From: Streptomyces sp. Ru72
GTDB taxonomy: Bacteria > Actinomycetota > Actinomycetes > Streptomycetales > Streptomycetaceae
Assembly: GCF_002920635.1 (NCBI RefSeq)
Contig: NZ_PQSR01000028.1
Location: 1 to 64,000 of the forward strand
Reading direction: 5' to 3'
Length of the DNA: 64,000 bases
The translations under genes were made by a program, and so were the position numbers. Position 1 is the stretch's first letter, and every line of letters starts with the position of its first letter. The notes beneath the pieces were generated by a model, which had not been told where the DNA came from, did no database searches, and was given only the letters and a program-made list of their open reading frames with translations. Of the stretch, positions 51,420 through 60,363 are shown piece by piece.

Positions 51420-53243
51420 GTGGCGCGCGACATCGCGGCTCCCTCAACCGTCCCCACCCAGCACAAGGACCTGATCTCGTGGGTCAACGAGATCGCCGAA
51501 CTGACGCAGCCGGACAGCGTGGTCTGGTGTGACGGATCCGAGGCCGAATACGAGCGCTTGTGCGATGAGCTCGTCCGCAAGGGCACCTTCAGGAAGCTCG
51601 ACCCGATCAAGCGCCCGAACTCGTACTACGCCGCCTCCGACCCGACGGACGTGGCCCGGGTCGAGGACCGGACGTTCATCTGCTCCGAGAAGGAGGAGGA
51701 CGCGGGTCCGACGAACCACTGGAAGGCGCCCGCGGAGATGCGGGAGATCTTCCAGGGCGAGAACGGCCTGTTCCGCGGCTCCATGCGCGGCCGGACGATG
51801 TACGTCGTGCCCTTCTGCATGGGTCCCCTCGGCTCGCCGCTCTCCGCGATAGGCGTGGAGATCACGGACTCCGCGTACGTCGCGGTCTCCATGCGCACCA
51901 TGACGCGCATGGGCCAGGCGGTCCTCGACGAGCTCGGCTCCGAGGGCTTCTTCGTCAAGGCCGTCCACTCCCTGGGCGCCCCGCTGGAGCCCGGCCAGGA
52001 CGACGTCCCCTGGCCCTGCAACTCGACCAAGTACATCTCGCACTTCCCGGAGGCCCGGGAGATCTGGTCGTACGGCTCCGGCTACGGCGGCAACGCGCTG
52101 CTGGGCAAGAAGTGCTACGCGCTGCGTATCGCCTCGGTCATGGCGCGTGACGAGGGCTGGCTGGCCGAGCACATGCTGATCCTGAAGCTCACACCGCCGC
52201 AGGGCGAGTCCAAGTACGTCGCCGCCGCCTTCCCGAGCGCCTGCGGAAAGACGAACCTCGCCATGCTGGAGCCGACGATCTCCGGCTGGACGGTCGAGAC
52301 GATCGGCGACGACATCGCGTGGATGCGGTTCGGTGAGGATGGCCGTCTGTACGCGATCAACCCGGAGGCCGGCTTCTTCGGCGTCGCACCCGGCACCGGT
52401 GAGCACACCAACGCGAACGCGATGAAGACGCTGTGGGGCAACGCGGTCTTCACCAACGTCGCCCTCACCGACGACAACGACATCTGGTGGGAGGGCATGA
52501 CCGAGGAGTCGCCCGCCCACCTGACCGACTGGAAGGGCAACGACTGGACTCCCGAGTCGGAGACCCCTGCCGCCCATCCCAACGCCCGCTTCACGGTCCC
52601 GGCCTCGCAGTGCCCGATCATCGCGCCGGAGTGGGAGGACCCGAAGGGCGTGCCGATCTCGGCGATCCTGTTCGGCGGCCGCCGGGCCACGGCGGTCCCG
52701 CTGGTGACGGAGTCCTTCGACTGGAACCACGGCGTGTTCCTCGGCGCGAACGTGGCCAGCGAGAAGACGGCGGCGGCGGAGGGCAAGGTCGGCGAGCTGC
52801 GCCGCGACCCCTTCGCGATGCTCCCCTTCTGCGGCTACAACATGGGCGACTACATGGCCCACTGGATCGACGTGGCCAAGGACAAGGACCAGTCCAAGCT
52901 GCCGAAGATCTACTACGTCAACTGGTTCCGCAAGAACGACGAGGGCAAGTTCGTCTGGCCGGGCTTCGGGGAGAACAGCCGCGTCCTGAAGTGGATCGTG
53001 GAGCGCCTCGAGGGCAAGGCCGAGGGCGTCGAGACCCCGATCGGCATCCTGCCGGCCAAGGGAGCCCTGGACACCAACGGCCTCGAACTCTCCGAGTCCG
53101 ACCTGGACTTCCTGCTCACGGTCGACAAGGAGGTCTGGCGCGAGGAGGCCGCCCTGGTCCCCGAGCACCTCAACACCTTCGGAGACCACACCCCGAAGGA
53201 GCTGTGGGACGAGTACCGCGCCCTGGTGCAGCGCCTGGGCTGA
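51420..53243 (+). CDS. pckG: Phosphoenolpyruvate carboxykinase (GTP)
   Basis: A 607-residue GTP-dependent enzyme that converts oxaloacetate and GTP to PEP, CO2 and GDP, linking the citric acid cycle to gluconeogenesis. The P-loop with the hyper-reactive Cys is FPSACGKTN. Other blocks are RTMYVVPFCMGPLGS, the metal site GDDIAWM and the guanine-binding NWFRKNDEGKFVWPGFGENS (split). The GTG follows TAGGAGCGATC at proper spacing. Sequence similarity is strong across the length. A 26-bp-stem terminator follows. Confidence 0.96.
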   Translation: MARDIAAPSTVPTQHKDLISWVNEIAELTQPDSVVWCDGSEAEYERLCDELVRKGTFRKLDPIKRPNSYYAASDPTDVARVEDRTFICSEKEEDAGPTNHWKAPAEMREIFQGENGLFRGSMRGRTMYVVPFCMGPLGSPLSAIGVEITDSAYVAVSMRTMTRMGQAVLDELGSEGFFVKAVHSLGAPLEPGQDDVPWPCNSTKYISHFPEAREIWSYGSGYGGNALLGKKCYALRIASVMARDEGWLAEHMLILKLTPPQGESKYVAAAFPSACGKTNLAMLEPTISGWTVETIGDDIAWMRFGEDGRLYAINPEAGFFGVAPGTGEHTNANAMKTLWGNAVFTNVALTDDNDIWWEGMTEESPAHLTDWKGNDWTPESETPAAHPNARFTVPASQCPIIAPEWEDPKGVPISAILFGGRRATAVPLVTESFDWNHGVFLGANVASEKTAAAEGKVGELRRDPFAMLPFCGYNMGDYMAHWIDVAKDKDQSKLPKIYYVNWFRKNDEGKFVWPGFGENSRVLKWIVERLEGKAEGVETPIGILPAKGALDTNGLELSESDLDFLLTVDKEVWREEAALVPEHLNTFGDHTPKELWDEYRALVQRLG

Positions 53244-53326
53244 CGCCCACCTGAACCCCGCGGCCGGTCGGACTTGCCCTGACCTGCGACGTCACCAGGA
53301 CCGGCCGCGGTGACAGCACCGCGTTC

Positions 53327-53382
53327 CAACGGGCCGGGGCCCGCACCGTACGACGGCGTACGGTGCGGGCCCCGGCCCGTTG
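53327..53382. terminator. Very strong pckG terminator, 26-bp stem
   Basis: A 26-bp perfect inverted repeat (53327-53352 with 53357-53382) around the loop ACGG, 84 bp after the pckG stop. An additional 12-bp repeat, CCGCGGCCGGTC/GACCGGCCGCGG, precedes it. Confidence 0.92.
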
Positions 53383-53543
53383 TCGGTCCCGTTCCACCGC
53401 TTGCTCACCGGTGGCGATCCCACTCAGACGACCCGTAAACGGCTGGGTCTGTCACCCTCCGCGGATCGCCCACAGCTGCAGCAAGGCTTTCCAAGTTCCA
53501 CCGATTGCCCGGTGACGGCGGTCAACACCCGCAACAGTGAGTG

Positions 53544-55043
53544 TCATCCCCGTCGGTGTAGCAGCACGAACCCGTCCTGCCGCGCCACCAGCTCGCACTC
53601 ACGCAGGTCCTTGGCCAAGTTCTGCTGTTCCGCTTCGATGCTCAGCGGCGCGCCGAGCCAGCCTCTCGCGCCCGCGGGTACCCATGTGTCCACCATGATC
53701 CACTGAGGGTTGGGCCGGCTGCTCTCGGCGCCATAGAGACTGACACTCGTACGGTTGGTGAGCTGGGGTACCAGATGGTCGGAGACCTGAACCGTGGCTC
53801 CATCGGGGATCACGTTCATCAAGCGATGCGCGGTGGCGACACGAGGATCGGTTCGCCAGGTCTCCGGCTGGACCAACTGGAACAGAGGGAAGTTCGGAAG
53901 GACCATGAAGGTGATCGCGGCGGAGGCCATGAGGTATCGGTGCAGACTGCGTCCGCTTGTCCCGCGCCGCACCAGGGCGTCGATGAAGGCCGCGAAGACG
54001 ATCGGCATCAGGACGAGCGAGTAGTGGTAGAGAGTCCCCCAGTGCAGGGCGTTGTTCGACGCGAATCGCCACATCAAGGTTGGAAGGCCGATCGCCAGCA
54101 AGGGGGACCGCAGCGCCAGGAACACGGTGGGAGCCAGCAGGAGCGCGAAAGTCGTCACCTTGGTCTCGGGGGTGAGGAGACCGATAGTGCCCCGGTGGAA
54201 CAGATCCAGCAGACTGCCCGCACCACCAGGCGGGATTTCAGACGCTCCGGATGAATCCTGCACCAGGGACCAATAGGCGAAGGACCCAGTTGGGTTGAAG
54301 GCGGGCAGGACCACGAAAAGCGCCAACGCGGTCCCGGCGAGGCCGGCCGCGACCGCGAACATACCCAGCCTGCGGTTGCCGCGCCGGGCGATGAGGACAC
54401 CGATGACGGCAAGCGTGAGTCCGAGATCCTCCTTCACGAGTACCAAGGGCAGGGCCCAGCACGCCGCTACGATCAGTCGGTCGTTCGCGAGGGCAGTCAG
54501 CGAGAGCGCCAGGAGAGGAACTGCGAAGGCCACTTCGTGGAAGTCGTAGCCGACCCCACTCGCGATGCCCCAAGAGAGCCCGTAGCAGGCACCGATCACC
54601 GCCCCGGCCGTGGTGCCCAGCGTTCGACGCGCCCAGAGTGTCAGCGGCACCACGCTCAGCGCGAGGAGCGCGGCCTGCAGGATGAGAAGCGTTTCCGCTC
54701 CTCGCCACATCCAGTAGAAAGGCGCCACGAGCACCAGGATGGGGGAGAAATGATCGCCCAAGACGGGAAAGTCTTGCCCCTTGATTTCAGAGACCGGCAA
54801 GTGCCCCTCTGCATAGGAGCGAACGACCTGTTCGAAGATTCCAAGATCGTAACTGCTCGTGAGCATCCGTTGATGAAGGCGCAGCGAGACAGCCGCGTAC
54901 ATCACGAACAGTGCGCCGGCCATGGCCCAGATCCACCATGTGCCGACGACACGGCCTTTGTGCGGTGACCCGGCCACTGCCTCTTCGCCGAAAGATGACT
55001 GCTGCGCAGGGACTGTCGCGCTCTTGGTGGGTGGTGCTTGCAT
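53544..55043 (-). CDS. DUF2079 family polytopic membrane protein
   Basis: A 499-residue protein with about ten membrane helices. Its start (about residues 60-110) includes SSYDLGIFEQ and GDHFSPIL, the two acidic motifs of DUF2079, a GT-C-like family of membrane proteins. A soluble domain makes up the last 120 residues. It probably transfers a sugar at the outer face of the membrane. It is divergent from rmlA with a 179-bp gap. Confidence 0.83.
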   Translation of the reverse strand: MQAPPTKSATVPAQQSSFGEEAVAGSPHKGRVVGTWWIWAMAGALFVMYAAVSLRLHQRMLTSSYDLGIFEQVVRSYAEGHLPVSEIKGQDFPVLGDHFSPILVLVAPFYWMWRGAETLLILQAALLALSVVPLTLWARRTLGTTAGAVIGACYGLSWGIASGVGYDFHEVAFAVPLLALSLTALANDRLIVAACWALPLVLVKEDLGLTLAVIGVLIARRGNRRLGMFAVAAGLAGTALALFVVLPAFNPTGSFAYWSLVQDSSGASEIPPGGAGSLLDLFHRGTIGLLTPETKVTTFALLLAPTVFLALRSPLLAIGLPTLMWRFASNNALHWGTLYHYSLVLMPIVFAAFIDALVRRGTSGRSLHRYLMASAAITFMVLPNFPLFQLVQPETWRTDPRVATAHRLMNVIPDGATVQVSDHLVPQLTNRTSVSLYGAESSRPNPQWIMVDTWVPAGARGWLGAPLSIEAEQQNLAKDLRECELVARQDGFVLLHRRG

Positions 55044-55222
55044 CGAGAGCCCTTCAGGGAACGATTCTGGCGGCCATCAACATGCCAGCACGTCGTGGCC
55101 TTCGAACCACGCTTAAACTCCCGTGTGGTGAGAATCAACCGAATGGCCGCATGCCGACTCTGCACACGCCGCGAGGAGTGTGAAAATGCGGCCCTCACCG
55201 ACGATCCGCCTATGGTGCTGCC

Positions 55223-56173
55223 ATGCGCGGAATCCTGTTGGCCGGGGGAACCGGCTCGCGGCTGTGGCCGTTGACCCGTTCGGTGTCGAAGCAACTGCTG
55301 CCGGTGTTCGACAAGCCCATGGTTTATTACCCACTTTCCACACTGGTGATGGCCGGAATCCAGGAAATTCTGATCGTCACCACCGCCGAGGATCAGGAGC
55401 AGTTCCGCCGGTTGCTCGGCGACGGAAGCCAACTGGGGCTACGGCTGGAGTACATGGCGCAGAAGCGCCCGGAGGGAATCGCCCAAGCCTTCATCCTGGG
55501 AGCCGACTTCATCAAGAGTGAGTCGGTCGCCTTGATCCTGGGCGACAACATCTTCCATGGAAGCGGGCTCGGTACCAACTTGGCGCGCCACGACGATCTG
55601 AAGGGCGGCAGGGTGTTTGCCTACCAGGTCGCCAATCCCTCGGCCTATGGCGTGGTGGAATTCGACGAGCTCGGCCAGGCGCTGTCCATCGAGGAGAAGC
55701 CGGTCCGGCCCAGGTCCCGGTACGCGGTCCCCGGGTTGTACTTCTACGACAACAGCGTCGTCGACATCGCCCGTGGCCTGCGACCGAGTTCCAGGGGCGA
55801 GTTGGAGATCACCGACCTCAACCGCGTCTACCTGGAGGCCGGTGCCCTGAATGTGACCCGGCTCGACCGGGGCACCGCGTGGCTGGACACCGGAACCTTC
55901 ACCTCCATGGTTCAGGCGTCGGAGTTCGTCCGCGTGATCGAGGAGCGCCAGGGGCTCAAGGTCGGCTGCATCGAGGAGGCGGCCTGGCGAGCCGGACTGA
56001 TCGATGACGACCAACTCCGGGAATTGGCGCAGCCGCTGCTCAAGAGCGGGTACGGGCGGTATTTGCTGGGGCTGCTGGAAGAAACCGACTCGCGATATCT
56101 CGTCATGCCTCAGCGGGGCAGTGGACCGCGCCGCGAGGAGCTGTTGCGAACGGGGCCGGGCCGTCAGCTCTGA
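55223..56173 (+). CDS. rmlA: Glucose-1-phosphate thymidylyltransferase
   Basis: A 316-residue enzyme, first step of dTDP-L-rhamnose synthesis, joining dTTP and glucose-1-phosphate. The nucleotide loop is LLAGGTGSRLWPLT at residues 5-18, followed by SKQLLPVFDKPMVYYPLS and LGDNIFHGSGL. It is slightly longer than the usual 290-residue short form because of a C-terminal extension. It opens the rml cluster; rmlB, C and D follow with other genes in between. Confidence 0.94.
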   Translation: MRGILLAGGTGSRLWPLTRSVSKQLLPVFDKPMVYYPLSTLVMAGIQEILIVTTAEDQEQFRRLLGDGSQLGLRLEYMAQKRPEGIAQAFILGADFIKSESVALILGDNIFHGSGLGTNLARHDDLKGGRVFAYQVANPSAYGVVEFDELGQALSIEEKPVRPRSRYAVPGLYFYDNSVVDIARGLRPSSRGELEITDLNRVYLEAGALNVTRLDRGTAWLDTGTFTSMVQASEFVRVIEERQGLKVGCIEEAAWRAGLIDDDQLRELAQPLLKSGYGRYLLGLLEETDSRYLVMPQRGSGPRREELLRTGPGRQL

Positions 56174-56260
56174 CGGCGAGCGCTATTGCGCCCAGGGCCG
56201 GAAGATCTTGTGACGAAACTTGCGGCCACGACTCAACCGAAGCCATTGGAGGCACAGTAC

Positions 56261-57172
56261 ATGCGTTTTGCCGTCACCGTCATTCAGCCGCCCGGGTACC
56301 AGCATTCGGAGGCGTTCAGGGAGGTCGCTGAGACCGTACACTTCGCCCTCCTGCGCCTCGGTCATGACAGCGTGCTGACACGTGAACCCCGGCTGCCTCG
56401 GCGCAGGCACATCATCTTTGGATGCAACTTGCTCCCGGGATACCCTGTCGACATTCCGGAAGATTCAATTCTGTATAACCTTGAACAAGTGTACAGAGGC
56501 TCGCCGTGGGTCGGTGACGACCTGCTAAGTCTGTTCAGAAAATACACAGTTTGGGATTATAGTGCTCGTAATATCCTCGAACTGCAGCGTATGGGTGTGG
56601 ATGGCACCTACCACGTCCCGATCGGTCATGTTCCGGAGCTGGAACGGATCAAGCCGGCGGTCCAGGAGGACATCGATGTTCTGCTCGTCGGCTCATTGAA
56701 CGAGCGTCGCCTCGAATTGATCCGGCAGCTCAGTTCGACCGGCCTGAACGCCGTGGCTAGGTTCGGCGTGTATGGCGAAGAGCGTGACGAGCTGATCGCC
56801 AGAGCGAAGATCGTGCTGAACCTCCACTTCCACCAAGCGAGGGTCTTCGAGATCGTCAGGGTGTCCTACCTTCTGGCCAACGGCAGGTTCGTTGTATCCG
56901 AGCGCGGCAGCAACCCCGATGAGGAGGCCCCGTTCGCTCCCGGGATGATCTTCGGTGAGTACGCTGAAATCGCTGATCTCTGCAGGTACTACGTCAACCA
57001 TGACGATGAGCGTCGTGCTCGAGCGGATGTAGGGCAGTCGATCATGCGCTCCCGTTGCGCGACGGACATCCTCCGTTCCGCACTCGCTGCGCTTCCCGGC
57101 GATGACAGACCGCCGGTTTCGGTAATGCATCCGGCACGCTCTGCGGAGGATGTCTCGAAGAGCCTGACGTAG
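56261..57172 (+). CDS. Glycosyltransferase-like protein in the rml cluster
   Basis: A 303-residue soluble protein. It begins MRFAVTVIQPPGYQHSEAF and has the closing pattern KIVLNLHFHQARVFEIVRVS, then YLLANGRFVVSERG and a Glu-rich block, which I associate with GT-B-type transferases of the CgeB or GT4 group, though the N-terminal Rossmann half is not clear. It may add a sugar to the product of this cluster. The ATG at 56261 was chosen for GGAGG at 56248-56252; a frame upstream to 56186 overlaps the end of rmlA spacing and is less likely. It is 54 bp before rmlC. Confidence 0.6.
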   Translation: MRFAVTVIQPPGYQHSEAFREVAETVHFALLRLGHDSVLTREPRLPRRRHIIFGCNLLPGYPVDIPEDSILYNLEQVYRGSPWVGDDLLSLFRKYTVWDYSARNILELQRMGVDGTYHVPIGHVPELERIKPAVQEDIDVLLVGSLNERRLELIRQLSSTGLNAVARFGVYGEERDELIARAKIVLNLHFHQARVFEIVRVSYLLANGRFVVSERGSNPDEEAPFAPGMIFGEYAEIADLCRYYVNHDDERRARADVGQSIMRSRCATDILRSALAALPGDDRPPVSVMHPARSAEDVSKSLT

Positions 57173-57226
57173 TCGTTGGGTCGTCGTAAACAGCAAATAG
57201 AGCGCTGTGTGGAAGGAATCAGTCAC

Positions 57227-57883
57227 GTGAGGCCATTGGGTATCGAAGGGGCTTGGGTGGACACGCCCAAGGTATTCACGGACAGCAGGGGCCGATTCCA
57301 TGAGTGGTTCAAGCGTGACAGGTTCCACGATTCCGTTGGCCAGGGACTCCGGCTCGAGCAGGCCAACTGCTCCCGCTCGGTTCGCGGCACTCTTCGCGGC
57401 ATCCACTTTGCGTCTGTCCCGCCGGGCCAGGCCAAGTACGTGACCTGCGTGAGTGGCGCCGTCCTGGACGTGGTGGTCGACATCCGCACCGGCTCCCCCA
57501 CGTTCGGGAAATGGGAGGCGGTGCGCCTGGACGACACCACGCACTGCAGCGTCTACCTCTCGGAAGGACTGGGCCATGCCTTCATGGCCCTGGAGGACAA
57601 CTCCACTGTTGTCTACCTGTGTTCGAAGGGCTACGCGCCGCAGCGTGAGTACGGGATCAACCCGTTGGACCCGGCGTTGGCCATCGCCTGGCCCGAGGAC
57701 CTTGCACCGCACCTTTCCGACAAGGACGCCGCGGCACCCACGCTGGAGGAAGCAGAGCGGCAGGGTTTGCTGCCTTCAATCGAGGAGTGCAGTGAGTATC
57801 GCAGAAGCCTGGTGAGCAGCGCGGCGCCCGCTGGCTTCGACAAGGCCTTGACCATGGGTGTGGTCGCGCCTCATCGCCAGTGA
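57227..57883 (+). CDS. rmlC: dTDP-4-dehydrorhamnose 3,5-epimerase
   Basis: A 218-residue cupin-fold epimerase, third step of dTDP-L-rhamnose synthesis. RGTLRGIHFASVPPGQAKYV (split) carries the catalytic His and the Lys; the closing blocks GLGHAFMALEDNSTVVYLC and SKGYAPQREYGI are present. The catalytic Tyr is in the region YAPQREYGINP. GTG at 57227 was chosen for GGAAGG upstream and a proper N-terminus; earlier starts in the frame are possible. A C-terminal tail of about 25 residues is longer than usual. Confidence 0.92.
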   Translation: MRPLGIEGAWVDTPKVFTDSRGRFHEWFKRDRFHDSVGQGLRLEQANCSRSVRGTLRGIHFASVPPGQAKYVTCVSGAVLDVVVDIRTGSPTFGKWEAVRLDDTTHCSVYLSEGLGHAFMALEDNSTVVYLCSKGYAPQREYGINPLDPALAIAWPEDLAPHLSDKDAAAPTLEEAERQGLLPSIEECSEYRRSLVSSAAPAGFDKALTMGVVAPHRQ

Positions 57884-58538
57884 CGAGGCGATCCGGGGTG
57901 AGCTTGGCCTGTGGGATCAGGTGCAGATCCCTCGGCGAAGTTCAGTGCACCTCAACCAGTCCCAGCGCATAAATGCTTGGGCTTCTCCGCCGCCGACCGA
58001 CCGGTCCAATGAGCGTCCAGCCTTGGGTCGGAAACTGGGGGCTTCCCGGAGGGGTCAGCTTGCGGCTGAGAGATAGGGGTCTGACGGCCGGGCAGGGCAG
58101 TGCCGAACGGACGCCCATCCCTGACTCTGACGGCGCGACACGTCTTGTACCCGGCCTCCTACGAGGCCAGTAGCTGTCGTGTTCGGTCGGGATGACCATC
58201 GCCGGTCCCTTTAGCCGAGCCGAATTGAGGGCACTACCGTCCGGTGGACGCGGCCCCCAGATTGCCCGGATGAACCGCGTGGCCACTGCAGAACTATGCC
58301 GGAGCCGGGCCCAGCCGAAGTGGGCAATTGCAGGTTCCAGAACCTCGGACCACTGGGTGGAGAGGCCGCTTGGGTGATCTCCGGTCGAGGACACGCCCTG
58401 AATCGTAATCATTCAATCGCGGATGAGCGAAGAATGGCTCTGTCCGTAGCGGAAGGCGACGTGACACGCATGCGAATGAAGCACACCGAGTGCGCGCTTG
58501 CGGTCCGATCCCTCCAAGTTCGTGAGGAAGGTTCTCTG
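57884..58538. other. 655-bp gap inside the rml cluster without a recognised gene
   Basis: No frame here has the codon bias of its neighbours, and no RNA gene or palindrome stood out. Short frames on both strands (for example 57973-58173 plus and 57942-58412 minus) have no homology I can see. The region may be a leader, a remnant of a lost gene, or a promoter region for the collagen-like gene. Confidence 0.5.
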
Positions 58539-59132
58539 GTGAGCCGTAGAACGATCCGAATTGCACGCGTGAAAACCGCCACGATGGTGACGGCGGGCGC
58601 GCTTTCCGTAGCGCTCCAGGTCGTGCCGAACACCGTGGCCATCGCCGATGCGATCCACAGGTCCGGCGGCGACGGCGCTGCCGCCGTGCCCGGCCCGAAC
58701 GGCGCGGTGAGTGCCGAATTCGGTGGCGATCATGGTCCGAAGGGTGACCGGGGCCCGAAGGGTGAGAGGGGCGAGAAGGGGCACCAGGGCGCTCAGGGGC
58801 CCCGGGGCCCTCAGGGCCCTCAGGGCCCTCAGGGTGCGCAGGGTGCGCAGGGTGCGCAGGGTGCGCAGGGTGGCACGGGTGGGTTTAGCGCCCTGACGGT
58901 TGTGTCCACCGTCAGCGCCCTCGGTACCGTGGCGACGGCCGTGTGCCCGCCCGGGTTCGTGACTACGGGCGGCGGAGTCACCCCGGCCACTACCGGAGCT
59001 GACGCCCTGGGGGTCCTCATCGAATCTGAGCCGGTCGTCACCGGCACTGTGCCGTCTGTCTTCAACGCTTTCGCGGGTGGCGCAAGCGGCGCCACGGCCA
59101 CCGTCTTCGCGATCTGCGTCCCTGCTCCGTGA
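58539..59132 (+). CDS. Secreted collagen-like protein
   Basis: A 197-residue protein: a signal peptide (hydrophobic core about residues 13-37, cleavage near AIADA), a short linker, 16 consecutive Gly-X-Y triplets (about residues 66-113: GPK GDR GPK GER GEK then GPQ/GAQ runs) and a C-terminal beta-rich domain of about 84 residues with two Cys (AVCPPG and AICVPAP). The Lys/Asp/Glu triplets first and Gln/Ala triplets later give a charge gradient. Triple-helix formation is expected. The GTG at 58539 follows GGAAGG seven bases upstream. The triplet DNA is made of 9-bp units and may vary in copy number. It lies between rmlC and rmlB. Confidence 0.87.
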   Translation: MSRRTIRIARVKTATMVTAGALSVALQVVPNTVAIADAIHRSGGDGAAAVPGPNGAVSAEFGGDHGPKGDRGPKGERGEKGHQGAQGPRGPQGPQGPQGAQGAQGAQGAQGGTGGFSALTVVSTVSALGTVATAVCPPGFVTTGGGVTPATTGADALGVLIESEPVVTGTVPSVFNAFAGGASGATATVFAICVPAP

Positions 59133-59388
59133 CTCCCATGTGAGCGGCGGTGCGGAACGTCCTCTCCGCTTCACCTGGGAATGCTTGACGGTGCCCGGGG
59201 GCTTCAGCCTCGCGGGCACCGTCCGCATGCTCTCCGTGCCTTGGCGGGAAAGCGTCGGGTAGGGGCTCCGACGGGGCATAGGGTCGTGGCCCCACCAGGC
59301 ATCGAGAAGAAAATAGAATTCCACCGGGTGCTCGGCGAGGAAGCCTCGGATCGGCCACACAAGCGTGGCGAGAAGAACTCGGAGAACT

Positions 59389-60363
59389 ATGCGCATCCTT
59401 GTGACCGGCGGTGCTGGATTCATCGGCTCTGAATACGTCCGCCAACGACTTACCTCGGATCCGACCGCACGGATCACTGTCCTCGACAAACTCACCTACT
59501 CGGGGGTCGTGGCCAATCTGGCGCCTGTGGCGGAACACCCGGGCTACATCTTCTTCAGGGGCGACATCTGCGAACCGGACGTGGTCGACCAGGCCATGGC
59601 AGGCCAGGACGTTGTGGTTCACTTCGCCGCCGAGTCGCACGTGGACCGATCGATCGAAGGGGCCGGCCCCTTTGTACGCACCAACGTGCTGGGCACGCAG
59701 GTGCTCTTGGACGCCGCCCTCCGGCACGGCGTCGGACGCTTCATCCACGTGTCCACCGACGAGGTGTACGGCTCGATCGCCGAAGGGTCGTGGACAGAGG
59801 GGTCCGCGGTGGCGCCGAACTCCCCCTACTCCGCGTCCAAGGCCGGCTCCGACCTGCTGGCGCTCGCCTACCACCGGACCCACGGCCTCGACGTCGTGGT
59901 CACCCGGTGCTCCAACAACTACGGGCCGTACCAGTTCCCCGAAAAGGTCATCCCGCTCTTCATCACCAACCTGATCGACGGGAAGACGGTTCCCCTGTAC
60001 GGGGACGGCCGCAACATCCGCGACTGGGTGCACGTCTCCGATCACTGCCGGGGCATCGACCTGGTCCTGCACGGCGGCACGGCCGGGGAGGTCTATCACA
60101 TCGGCGGCGGGACGGAGCTGAGCAACCACAAGCTCACCGGGCTGCTGCTGGACGCGGTCGGAGCCGGTTGGGACCGGGTCCAGTACGTGGCCGACCGCAA
60201 AGGCCACGACCTGCGCTACTCAATCGACGACAGCAAGATCCGCGAGCAGCTCGGCTACGCCCCGCAGGTGGACTTCGAGGAAGGCCTGGCCGCCACGGTC
60301 GACTGGTACCGCGCACACCGCTCCTGGTGGGAGCCGCTCAAGAAGAGGGCCCGGCTGCGGTGA
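59389..60363 (+). CDS. rmlB: dTDP-glucose 4,6-dehydratase
   Basis: A 324-residue SDR enzyme that makes dTDP-4-keto-6-deoxyglucose. The NAD fold is RILVTGGAGFIGS at residues 2-14; the active site is STDEVYGS and YSASKAGSDLL with the Tyr and Lys. C-terminal sugar-binding blocks NYGPYQFPEKVIP and VADRKGHDLRYSID are present. ATG at 59389 follows GGAG; a GTG at 59365 adds 8 residues. It is coupled to rmlD. Confidence 0.95.
   Translation: MRILVTGGAGFIGSEYVRQRLTSDPTARITVLDKLTYSGVVANLAPVAEHPGYIFFRGDICEPDVVDQAMAGQDVVVHFAAESHVDRSIEGAGPFVRTNVLGTQVLLDAALRHGVGRFIHVSTDEVYGSIAEGSWTEGSAVAPNSPYSASKAGSDLLALAYHRTHGLDVVVTRCSNNYGPYQFPEKVIPLFITNLIDGKTVPLYGDGRNIRDWVHVSDHCRGIDLVLHGGTAGEVYHIGGGTELSNHKLTGLLLDAVGAGWDRVQYVADRKGHDLRYSIDDSKIREQLGYAPQVDFEEGLAATVDWYRAHRSWWEPLKKRARLR

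Noticed and set aside
57942..58412. Minus-strand frame of 156 codons in the rml gap, considered as a transposase remnant
   Set aside because: No transposase motif or terminal inverted repeat could be seen; composition is not coding-like.
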